In this document: in pieces, positions 57,173 to 64,000 of the stretch
Numbering within the stretch: the first letter of the stretch is position 1
Layout: the number at the start of each line of letters is the position of its first letter
Assembly (NCBI GenBank): GCA_963815665.1
Contig: CAWFHN010000023.1
Span: 62,001-126,000, forward strand
Direction of reading: 5' to 3'
Length of the DNA stretch: 64,000 nt
Origin: DASUPK01 sp963815665
GTDB lineage: Bacteria; Actinomycetota; Thermoleophilia; Solirubrobacterales; 70-9
Notes under the pieces: generated by a model
Database searches by the model: none
Told to the model about the DNA's origin: nothing
What the model saw: the letters and a program-made list of their open reading frames with translations, nothing else
Made by a program: the position numbers and the translations under genes

Positions 57173-58167
57173 GCGAGGACGCCTACGCCAAGGCGGGCGT
57201 CAGCCAGGGGGACGCCGACACGGCGGTGGCGTCACTCGTCTCGGCGCTGGCGGCCTCCCCGCCGGCGCAGAGCCGCCAGGTCCTGGCCAGCGGCCACTAC
57301 GCCAACGTCGTCCGGCTGAATGACGAGACCGGGATCGCACTGAGCACCGACGGCGTCGGCACGAAGCTCGTCCTCGCGGAGCAGCTGGGACGCTGGGACA
57401 CGGTCGGAATCGACTGCGTCGCGATGAACGTCAACGACGTCGTCTGCGTCGGAGCCGAGCCATTGGCGATGGTCGACTACCTCGCGGTCGACCGGGCGGA
57501 CCCCGAGGTCGCGAAGGCGATCGGCGTGGGCCTCGCGCGAGGTGCCGAGCTGGCGGGCATCGAGATCGTCGGTGGAGAACTCGCACAGCTCGGCGAGTTG
57601 ATCAACGGACTTGACCTGGCCGGCGCCTGTTTCGGCACGGTCCAGCTCGACTCTCTGGTCACGGGAGCCTCAATCGAGCCGGGCGATCCGGTGATCGGCC
57701 TCCCCTCATCCGGGCTCCATTCCAACGGCTACACACTGGCCCGCAAGACGCTGGCGGACATTCCACTCGATGACGAGCGCCTCGGCCGGCCGCTCGGCGA
57801 GGTCCTGCTGGAGCCCACCGAGATCTACGTGAAGCCGATCGTGGAGCTGCTGCGGTCAGACGTGGACGTACGAGGCCTCGCCCACATCACCTCGGGGGGC
57901 CTGAACAACCTGCTGCGACTCGAGGCCGAGGTCGGCTACGAGATCGAGGACCCGCTGCCGGTCCCGCCTGTCTTCGAGCTGATCCAGGAGCTGGGAGACG
58001 TCGGCGACGAGGAGATGCACGAGGTCTTCAACATGGGCTGCGGCTTCTGCCTGGTCGTGGCGGCTGCGGACGAGGACGAAGCTCTCGAGAGCCTGAGCGC
58101 TCACTACCCCGATGCGCGCCGCGTCGGGGTGGCAACGGACCGCGCCGGAACGGTCACCCGCCCCTAG
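57169..58167 (+). CDS. purM: Phosphoribosylformylglycinamidine cyclo-ligase (AIR synthase)
   Basis: Fifth step of purine synthesis. 332 residues: D-A-Y-A-K-A-G-V at the start, L-S-T-D-G-V-G-T-K-L near 50 (ATP site), V-G-G-E-L-A-Q near 140, S-S-G-L-H-S-N-G-Y near 182 and H-I-T-S-G-G-L near 240; M-G-C-G-F-C-L-V is the C-terminal block. GTG 57169 overlaps the uppP stop. It converges on the DsbA-like gene. Confidence 0.95.
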   Translation: MSEDAYAKAGVSQGDADTAVASLVSALAASPPAQSRQVLASGHYANVVRLNDETGIALSTDGVGTKLVLAEQLGRWDTVGIDCVAMNVNDVVCVGAEPLAMVDYLAVDRADPEVAKAIGVGLARGAELAGIEIVGGELAQLGELINGLDLAGACFGTVQLDSLVTGASIEPGDPVIGLPSSGLHSNGYTLARKTLADIPLDDERLGRPLGEVLLEPTEIYVKPIVELLRSDVDVRGLAHITSGGLNNLLRLEAEVGYEIEDPLPVPPVFELIQELGDVGDEEMHEVFNMGCGFCLVVAAADEDEALESLSAHYPDARRVGVATDRAGTVTRP

Positions 58168-59048
58168 GCCGGGTCCCAGAGCGTGCCCGTCAGCGCTCGC
58201 ACCGGCTTCAGCTTCCAGTCTCGGGCCATCGCCCAGAGCTCGGCCTCCAGCACGGGCAGCGGCTTCTCCGCGAGCACCTCGAGCTCCCGCGTCGCGCAGC
58301 GGCCGTAGCGCTGGATCGCCTCCATCGGCTCGAGGGGCCCCTCGTTCACCTGCTTCGCGCCGGCGGCCAGCGCCGCATCACGCAGGGCCGGGTGTGACCG
58401 GGCGATCGCCCAGGCCCCGTGACGCGATCCGTCCTCGGCCACGAAGACGGCCGAGGGAAAGCTGATCCGTTCCTTGCCCTCCGTCTTCCCGACGGCGCCG
58501 GCGTCCCGTGCCTCCTGGGGCGGATCGCGCACCTCGTCGAGATTGGCGGCGAAGGCCTCCGTGATCGCCTCCGAGAAGAGGTCGATCTCGAAGCGGGCTC
58601 GATCGAGATGGGTGCCGCGGGCTGCGGCGAGCAGTGCCTCCGGGTGGTCGAGCTTGCGGCGCTCGAACATGAGCCCCTCCCGCACCGCGCGGAGGTAGCG
58701 GTAGCCGGCCTCCCAGCCCTGCTCGCAGGCGGCCTTTACCGCCTGGCAGGCCGGGTAGGTCGACGTCAGTGGGCTCTCGGTCCAGATCCTGGGATCGGTC
58801 GGCATCAGGCCGTCCGCCGCGACTAGCAGCCAGTGTGAGATCAGGTCGGCGTTGCAGTCGGGGCCGTATCCGATCCTGCCCTGCTCGTCGCGGTACTCGC
58901 GGCCGAAGCGGCGCGCCAAGCCGCCCATCACCCAGACGAAGTCGAGCTCGCCCTCGAACTCCCACATCAGCCTCCGCAGCGCCGGCTCGGCAGCCCACGA
59001 CCAGGGGCAGGCGGGGTCGGTGTAGAAGCGGACTTGGACAGTCATCAT
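58164..59048 (-). CDS. DsbA-family protein with CPWSW motif
   Basis: 294 residues; no signal peptide, so cytoplasmic. The active site is D-P-A-C-P-W-S-W-A-A near 13, with one Cys only (C-P-W-S, not CxxC), as in FrnE-like or isomerase-type thioredoxin-fold proteins. S-F-P-S-A-V-F carries the cis-Pro. The helical insertion is long (70-190). M1 or M2 may be the start. Function unknown; perhaps a thiol-dependent reductase or isomerase. Confidence 0.8.
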   Translation of the reverse strand: MMTVQVRFYTDPACPWSWAAEPALRRLMWEFEGELDFVWVMGGLARRFGREYRDEQGRIGYGPDCNADLISHWLLVAADGLMPTDPRIWTESPLTSTYPACQAVKAACEQGWEAGYRYLRAVREGLMFERRKLDHPEALLAAARGTHLDRARFEIDLFSEAITEAFAANLDEVRDPPQEARDAGAVGKTEGKERISFPSAVFVAEDGSRHGAWAIARSHPALRDAALAAGAKQVNEGPLEPMEAIQRYGRCATRELEVLAEKPLPVLEAELWAMARDWKLKPVRALTGTLWDPA

Positions 59049-59138
59049 TCGTTCGGCCGGACGCGCCCTGTCGGGCGCTGGCTCTCAGCGGCGAGTGGTG
59101 CTGAGGGCGAAAATAAAATCGATGCAAAGGCAGATCTG

Positions 59139-60626
59139 TTGGAACGCTTGAGCTCCACCGTACTCTCGGGCCGGTACCGGCTCGAATCGAAGCTGGGCTC
59201 AGGCGGCATGTCGACCGTCTATCTGGCGCTCGACGAGGTCCTCGACCGCCCGGTGGCGGTCAAGTTGCTTCATCGCGAGATCTCCGAGGAGGCGGACCAG
59301 CTCGAGCGCTTCCGACGCGAGGCCCGAGCGGCGGCGCGCCTCTCTCACCCCAACCTGGTTGGCGTGATCGACGCCGGCGAGGACGACGGGCGTCCCTACA
59401 TCGTCTTCGAGTACATCGAGGGCCGGACCCTGAAGCGCCGGATTCAGGAGGAGGGCGGGCTCCCGGTGGACGAGGCGGTCGCCTACGCGATCGAGATCGG
59501 GCGCGGCCTGACCGCCGCCCATGCGCGCAAGCTCGTCCACCGCGACGTGAAGCCGCAGAACGTCCTGATCGACCCCGCCGGGCGGGCCAAGGTGACCGAC
59601 TTCGGGATCGCGCGGTCCCTGGAGCAGAAGGGGATGACCGCGACCGGCAGGGTGCTGGGGACCACGGACTACGTCTCCCCGGAGCAGGCGATGGGCGAGG
59701 ACGTCGACGAGCGCTCCGACGTCTACTCGCTGGGGGTCGTCCTCTACGAGATGCTCACGGGCGACGTCCCCTTCCAGGCCGAGACACAGGTCGGGGTGGC
59801 GATGAAGCACGTCAACGAGCCGATGCCGGACGTGCAGGTGAAGCGCGCCGGGGTATCCGCGGCGCTCGCCTCCGTCGTCGACCGTGCCACCACCAAGGAC
59901 CAGCGCGACCGCTACGGATCGGTCGCGGAGATGGTCCGCGACCTGGAGCAGACCCTCGAGGTCGAGGCGGCGCGCCGGGGCGGCACCAGCGGCGAGGCGA
60001 CCAGCGTGCTCGACTCGGTCCCGACATCGCGGCGGCGGCTGAGGCCGCGCCGCCGGGTATCGGCCCTGGGGATCGTGATGGGGATCATCGGGATCGCGCT
60101 GATCGCCGGCGCCCTGATCTTCGGCAAGGACGTCCATCTCGGAGGCAGCAGCCCGACCGGCGGAGGCAGCACCGAGATCAGGCTGCCGACCAACGCCGCG
60201 AGCGAGTTCGATCCCGAGGCGGACGGCCGGGAGACGGGGACGCAGCGGCTCGCCATCGACTCGAATCCGACGGGCACCGCCTGGACGACCGAGCACTACG
60301 ACACCCAGGACTTCGGGGGCCTCAAGGACGGGGTCGGCCTGACGATCGACGCGGGCACCACCGTCACCGCCAGGTCCATGCAGATCCGGAGCCCAACGCC
60401 CGGCTGGGACGCCAGCATCTACGAGTTCAGCGGCCCACCGCCGAGTGAGCTGTCCGGATGGGGACAGCCCGTCGCCACCGTCAGCGACGGAGGCGGCAAC
60501 GAGACGATTCGCCTGCCCGGGAGGGCCGCTCAGTCATTCCTGATCTGGATCACCAAGCCACCGCACGCCAAGGACGATCCGGGGCGATACCAGATGGAGA
60601 TCAGCGACGTGAGGCTGCAGACCTAG
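59139..60626 (+). CDS. Ser/Thr protein kinase with MviN-like external domain
   Basis: About 495 residues from TTG 59139; no in-frame ATG lies near the kinase start and TTG 59148 is an alternative. Kinase domain 10-275: G-S-G-G-M-S-T-V-Y, V-A-V-K-L-L, H-R-D-V-K-P-Q-N, D-F-G-I-A-R and S-P-E-Q. One helix near 312-330, then an external domain with F-D-P-E-A-D-G-R-E near 355 and T-A-W-T-T-E-H-Y, the pattern I recall from the extracellular part of mycobacterial MviN/MurJ. It probably binds a carbohydrate or lipid-linked ligand. Confidence 0.85.
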   Translation: MERLSSTVLSGRYRLESKLGSGGMSTVYLALDEVLDRPVAVKLLHREISEEADQLERFRREARAAARLSHPNLVGVIDAGEDDGRPYIVFEYIEGRTLKRRIQEEGGLPVDEAVAYAIEIGRGLTAAHARKLVHRDVKPQNVLIDPAGRAKVTDFGIARSLEQKGMTATGRVLGTTDYVSPEQAMGEDVDERSDVYSLGVVLYEMLTGDVPFQAETQVGVAMKHVNEPMPDVQVKRAGVSAALASVVDRATTKDQRDRYGSVAEMVRDLEQTLEVEAARRGGTSGEATSVLDSVPTSRRRLRPRRRVSALGIVMGIIGIALIAGALIFGKDVHLGGSSPTGGGSTEIRLPTNAASEFDPEADGRETGTQRLAIDSNPTGTAWTTEHYDTQDFGGLKDGVGLTIDAGTTVTARSMQIRSPTPGWDASIYEFSGPPPSELSGWGQPVATVSDGGGNETIRLPGRAAQSFLIWITKPPHAKDDPGRYQMEISDVRLQT

Positions 60627-60632
60627 ATGCGG

Positions 60633-60656
60633 CGGCGGTTTTTGTGGCCGCCGTTT
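60633..60656 (+). terminator. Hairpin between convergent kinase and ddl genes
   Basis: CGGCGG-N9-CCGCCG followed by TTT on the plus strand, directly after the kinase stop. The T-tract is short, so termination is likely weak; the opposite strand lacks a T-run. Confidence 0.5.
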
Positions 60657-60669
60657 ATGTGGGAGCCCG

Positions 60670-61635
60670 TCAAAACTTGTACGACCGTGCTGCCTCATAC
60701 CGCTCGATCCCCAGCTTGACCAGGCGGTCGCAGAGCTCCGGGTAGGAGATTCCATCGGCCTCGAAGAGCTTGCCGTACACGCTGGTCTCGGTGAAGCCGG
60801 GGATCGTGTTCAGCTCGTTGACGAGGACCTCCTCGCCATCGACGAAGAAGTCGCAGCGCGCCAGCCCGCTGCAGCCGCACAGTGTGAAGACGCTGCGCGC
60901 CAGATCCCTGAGAGTCTCCGTGGCGCTCTCGGAGATCCCCGCGGGGACGAGCAGCTCCATGCCGCCCTCGCCGTACTTGGCCTCGTAGTCGTACCAATCG
61001 TGGCCCTTGGTCACGATCTCTCCCGGCGGGGAGGCGATCGGGTCGATGTTGCCGAGCAGCGAGCACTCGACCTCCTTGCCGGGCCCGGGCGCCTCGATGA
61101 TGACGCGGGGGTCGTGCCGGCCAGCGCGCTCGACTGCACGGTCGAGCTCCTCCTCTCCTGAAGCGGGCGCGATGCCCACGCTGGACCCGAGCCGCGCCGG
61201 CTTGACCCAGACCGGCCGGCCGAAGCCGGAGGCGATTGCCCGCCAGTCCTCCTCACCGGCGCGGCAGTAGTCCACCTGCGGCATCCCGTGGCGTGCGAGC
61301 AGGTCCTTGAAGACGAGCTTGTCCATGCAGATCGCCGACGCCTCAACGTCCGAGCCCGCATATGGCACGTCGAGCACCTCCAGGAGCCCCTGGATGCTGC
61401 CGTCCTCCCCACCGGGGCCGTGCAGCACCGGAAAGGCGAGATCGCAATCCAGCAGGCCGCCGCCGGGGGTGAAGCTGACCGCCCTGCCGGTGGCCGACCA
61501 GGTCCCGTCGCGGTCGATGGTCACCTCGACGGTCTCGTGGCCGGCCTCCCGGAGGCCCGCCGCCACCGACGCGGCGGAGCGCAGCGAGACTTCGTGCTCC
61601 GAGGAGGTCCCGCCGCCGAGTACCGCCACCTTCAT
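60670..61635 (-). CDS. ddl: D-alanine--D-alanine ligase
   Basis: Makes the D-Ala-D-Ala dipeptide for peptidoglycan. 321 residues: G-G-x-S-S-E-H-E-V-S-L at 8-18, H-G-P-G-G-E-D-G-S-I-Q-G near 72, V-K-P-A-R-L-G-S-S-V-G-I near 146 (ATP-grasp loop), and E-L-N-T-I-P-G-F-T near 285. ATG 61635. It is downstream of pknB and pbp on the same strand, forming a wall-synthesis group with the D,D-carboxypeptidase and uppP elsewhere in the window. Confidence 0.95.
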   Translation of the reverse strand: MKVAVLGGGTSSEHEVSLRSAASVAAGLREAGHETVEVTIDRDGTWSATGRAVSFTPGGGLLDCDLAFPVLHGPGGEDGSIQGLLEVLDVPYAGSDVEASAICMDKLVFKDLLARHGMPQVDYCRAGEEDWRAIASGFGRPVWVKPARLGSSVGIAPASGEEELDRAVERAGRHDPRVIIEAPGPGKEVECSLLGNIDPIASPPGEIVTKGHDWYDYEAKYGEGGMELLVPAGISESATETLRDLARSVFTLCGCSGLARCDFFVDGEEVLVNELNTIPGFTETSVYGKLFEADGISYPELCDRLVKLGIERYEAARSYKF

Positions 61636-61657
61636 AAGGCGGCTCCTCCCTCAAATA

Positions 61658-61685
61658 ACGGGTTGCTCCTGCGGAGCACCCTCGC
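61658..61685. repeat. Partial copy of the 37.6-kb hairpin element
   Basis: 28 bases identical at 26 positions to 37641-37668, including the hairpin core GGTTGCTCC ... GGAGCA and the CCTCGC end. The rest of the larger element is not present. It lies between the pknB stop and the ddl start on the minus strand, so it would be in the intergenic part of their mRNA. Confidence 0.6.
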
Positions 61686-61699
61686 ATTACGGGGCCGCC

Positions 61700-63559
61700 T
61701 CACGGCGTCGTGGTGGTGGTCGGGGTGGTCGAGGCGATGCCGACGGAGATGGTCACCGTGTCACCGCGCTGGCCGCGGGATCCCCCCGGCGGGAACTCGG
61801 AGATCACGACTCCGACCTGGGTCGGATCGGTCGTCGGCTGCTCGGTGACCGCCGGAGTGAACCCCGCCTTCTTCAGCGCGTTGACCGCTGTCTTCCTCGG
61901 CTGTCCCGTGACATCCGGGACGGTGAGCGTGCCGGTCGAGGCGAAGATCGTCACCTGCGAGCCACGCCCCACGCGCTTGCCGGCCCCGGGGCTCTGATTC
62001 AGGACCTTGCCCTGCGGCTCGGTCGAGTCCTGCTGGACCTCCGTACCCGAGAGACCGGCGTTCGAGAGGGTCGCCAGCGCCGCCTGGTCATTCAACCCGA
62101 TCACGCTCGGCACCTCCACCGTGTTGGCCCCGCGCGAGACCAGCAGGTTCACCGCCTGCGCGGTGGAGAGCTGGGTGCCCGCCGGCGGCGACGTCCCGAT
62201 CACCAGGCCCCTGGGGACGGACTTCGAGAACTGCTCCATCACGTTCACCTTGAACCCCACGTTTTCCAGGCGCTTTGTCGCGTCAGCCTGATTCAGGTTG
62301 GCGACCGTCGGCACCGCCACGATCGCCGGGCCGGAGCTGACGCTGAGGGTGACGGTGGAGCCCTCCTCGGCCTTGCCGCCTCCTCGATCCGTCGGGATCG
62401 GATCCTGCTCGACGACCTGGTCCCTCGGCGCGCCGCTGGGCACTGCCTTGATGGCGACCTTGAAGCCCTTGGAGTCGAGGATCTGGCTCGCCTGGCCCGA
62501 GTTCTGCCCGATCACGTCGGGAATCCCGACGTGTGAGGGGCGAGTCAGCGCGTAGGCCACGAGCGCCGCCACACCGCACGCGAGCGCGGCGATGACGATC
62601 CAGCGCCAGCGCCGCCTGCGGCGCTGCTCGTCCTCCCAGTCCTCGTATTCCTCGTCCTCGTCGCCGGGGATGTCCGTCTCGCCCTCCGGGGAGACCGCCG
62701 CGAAGGCGGCCGTGTCCTCCGGCCGGGGCCTGTCGGGGGCCTTCTCCGCGGCGTCGAGGGCGCGTAGGAAGGCGTCCGCGTCCTTGAAGCGCGCGTCGGG
62801 GTCCTTGGCCAGCGCTCGCATCACGACCGCGTCGAGGGCCGGCGGGATGTCCGGGTTGATCGCGCTGGGCCGCCGCGGCGCCTCGGAGACCTGCTTGAGG
62901 GCGACGGCGACAGCGCTGTCGCCCTCGAACGGGACCCGGCCCGTGAGCGCCTCGTACAGGATCACCCCGATCGAGTAGATGTCCGAGCGCGGCGTCGTCG
63001 GCTTGCCCTGCGCCTGCTCGGGAGAGAGGTACTGCGCCGTCCCCATCACGGAGCCGGTGGCCGTGATGTCGGAGTTCTCGCCACCACGTGCGATCCCGAA
63101 GTCGGCGACCCGGGCCCGGCCCTCGTCGTCGATCAGGACGTTCTGCGGCTTCAGGTCGCGGTGGATGATCCCCTTGCGATGGGCGAAGCGGGCGGCGTTG
63201 AGGATCTGCCGCGTGAAGTCCATCGCGTCCTTGCTGCCCATCCCGCCCTTGACCAGGTCCTTGAGCGAGGGGCCGTCGACGTACTCCATGGCGATGAAGT
63301 AGGTGTCCCGGAAGACTCCCCGGTCGAAGATCCCGACCACGTTCGGGTGCTGCAGCCCCGCAGCCGACTGCGCCTCGCGCTGGAAGCGCTGGACGAACTC
63401 CTTGTCCTGGGCGAAGCGGTCGTGGAGGATCTTGATCGCCACGTTGCGGTCGAGCTCGGTGTCCTCCGCGAGCCAGACGTCCGCCATTCCTCCCGAGCCG
63501 ATCTTGCGATCGAGCCGGTAGCGCTCATCGACCATGGTGCCGCTGCGCGGATTAGCCAC
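61700..63559 (-). CDS. pknB: PASTA-domain Ser/Thr protein kinase PknB
   Basis: 619 residues. Kinase domain 10-275 (G-S-G-G-M-A-D-V-W, V-A-I-K-I-L, H-R-D-L-K-P-Q-N near 135, D-F-G-I-A-R-G), an acidic juxtamembrane stretch (E-D-E-E-Y-E-D-W-E-D), one helix near 320-340, then four PASTA repeats beginning I-P-D-V-I-G, V-P-T-V-A, V-P-S-V-I-G and V-P-D-V-T-G. PASTA domains sense muropeptides or lipid II. The end is Thr-rich. Overlaps the pbp gene by 8 bases, the conserved pbpA-pknB arrangement of Actinomycetota. Confidence 0.96.
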   Translation of the reverse strand: MANPRSGTMVDERYRLDRKIGSGGMADVWLAEDTELDRNVAIKILHDRFAQDKEFVQRFQREAQSAAGLQHPNVVGIFDRGVFRDTYFIAMEYVDGPSLKDLVKGGMGSKDAMDFTRQILNAARFAHRKGIIHRDLKPQNVLIDDEGRARVADFGIARGGENSDITATGSVMGTAQYLSPEQAQGKPTTPRSDIYSIGVILYEALTGRVPFEGDSAVAVALKQVSEAPRRPSAINPDIPPALDAVVMRALAKDPDARFKDADAFLRALDAAEKAPDRPRPEDTAAFAAVSPEGETDIPGDEDEEYEDWEDEQRRRRRWRWIVIAALACGVAALVAYALTRPSHVGIPDVIGQNSGQASQILDSKGFKVAIKAVPSGAPRDQVVEQDPIPTDRGGGKAEEGSTVTLSVSSGPAIVAVPTVANLNQADATKRLENVGFKVNVMEQFSKSVPRGLVIGTSPPAGTQLSTAQAVNLLVSRGANTVEVPSVIGLNDQAALATLSNAGLSGTEVQQDSTEPQGKVLNQSPGAGKRVGRGSQVTIFASTGTLTVPDVTGQPRKTAVNALKKAGFTPAVTEQPTTDPTQVGVVISEFPPGGSRGQRGDTVTISVGIASTTPTTTTTP

Positions 63560-64000
63560 CGGAGCTCCCGTTCACGAGGGCCTCGGCGACCGACTTGAAG
63601 ATCGGGCCGCAGGTCGGTCCGCCGAAGCCGCTGGTGTGCTCCACGACGCAGGCGATCGCGATCTGCGGGTCGTTGGCAGGGGCGAAGCCGATGAACCAGG
63701 CGTCGTTCACCCCGGGCGAGATCTCCGCCGTGCCGGTCTTGCCGGCGACGTCGATGCCCGAGACGGCGGCGGCGGTCCCCGTTCCCTCGTTGACCACGCT
63801 CTGCATCATCGTGTTGAGCTTGGAGGCGGTGTCCTCGCTCATCACGCTGCTCTGGTGGGCCGGATCGAGCTTGGTCTCCCGCCCGTCGGGATCGATCACC
63901 TTCGACCAGAGGCGGGGCTCCATCAACTCGCCCTTGTTGGCGACGGTCGCCGCGACCTCGGCCATCTGCAGCGGCGTCACCCTGAGGCGCTCCTGGCCGA
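63552..64000 (-). CDS. pbpA: Penicillin-binding protein, transpeptidase C-terminal end (partial)
   Basis: Only the last 149 residues are inside the window; the N-terminal part and the SxxK and SxN motifs lie beyond base 64000. The visible part has V-T-P-L-Q-M-A-E-V-A and the third transpeptidase motif A-G-K-T-G-T-A near 83 of the visible sequence, then W-F-I-G-F-A-P-A. Position next to pknB suggests the PbpA/PBP2 class B enzyme of elongation or division. Codes on the minus strand toward pknB. Confidence 0.9.
   Translation of the reverse strand, partial: GQERLRVTPLQMAEVAATVANKGELMEPRLWSKVIDPDGRETKLDPAHQSSVMSEDTASKLNTMMQSVVNEGTGTAAAVSGIDVAGKTGTAEISPGVNDAWFIGFAPANDPQIAIACVVEHTSGFGGPTCGPIFKSVAEALVNGSSGG

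Noticed and set aside
1..64000. CRISPR array, prophage or IS element
   Set aside because: No regularly spaced repeats, transposase, integrase, capsid or terminase genes were found on reading both strands.

Overview
The window looks like chromosome from a high-GC Actinomycetota, most likely class Thermoleophilia (Solirubrobacterales-like). This is an inference from strongly GC-ending codons, frequent GTG and TTG starts, a PASTA-domain PknB next to a penicillin-binding protein, a DUF3105 protein, an Rv2578c-family radical SAM protein and UdgX. I ran no database search. Genes are dense, many overlap by 1-4 bases (ATGA, TGATG, GTGA), and no gene-free stretch exceeds about 210 bases. No CRISPR array, transposase, integrase, rRNA or replication origin was seen.

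Layout. 1-4.9 kb: 3' part of purH, an HNH nuclease, tRNA-Lys, an Rrf2 regulator, two small coupled basic proteins, then a DNA-damage locus with a perfect Gram-positive-type LexA box between an Rv2578c-family radical SAM gene and udgX. The radical SAM gene is split by an apparent -1 frameshift at a slippery heptamer. 4.9-7.9 kb: thiamine genes (a ThiS-ThiG fusion and thiO behind a TPP riboswitch, with divergent thiE). 8.5-21.5 kb: 2-oxoacid dehydrogenase and lipoate genes: E3 (lpdA), a pyruvate-type E1alpha/E1beta/E2 set, a branched-chain-type E1alpha/E1beta/E2 set followed by a Val/Leu dehydrogenase, then lipB and lipA. Thiamine diphosphate and lipoate are both cofactors of these complexes, so cofactor supply and use sit together.

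21.5-28.3 kb: cell-envelope and membrane genes (GH-like secreted protein with a peptidoglycan-binding domain, rhomboid, D,D-carboxypeptidase), a PD-(D/E)XK nuclease that runs into tRNA-Ala(TGC), and glutamate dehydrogenase. 28.3-36.1 kb: an acidic low-complexity protein, a diguanylate cyclase, tRNA-Ala(CGC), a secreted M19-like peptidase, and an HTH_42/AlkZ-like protein. 36.2-42.8 kb: amtB preceded by a short overlapping leader ORF, a 102-base multi-hairpin element, a LysR regulator with a palindrome at its start, a universal stress protein, a two-domain protein with a TIR-like C-terminal half, metF, a hydrolase and a DUF3105 protein.

42.8-57.2 kb: a surface polysaccharide locus (acyltransferases, sugar-phosphate transferase, four glycosyltransferases, flippase, polymerase/ligase, CapD-like dehydratase, LytR_C protein, DedA, UppP). 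57.2-64 kb: purM, a DsbA-like protein, a Ser/Thr kinase with an MviN-like external domain, ddl, PASTA kinase pknB and the 3' end of a penicillin-binding protein gene, which form a cell-wall synthesis and control group.

The observations I rate most worth checking are the radical SAM frameshift site, the structured bkd leader with mutually exclusive pairings, the cruciform-like repeat after amtB with a partial copy before ddl, the TIR-like two-domain protein, and the tRNA-Lys with C instead of U at position 33.
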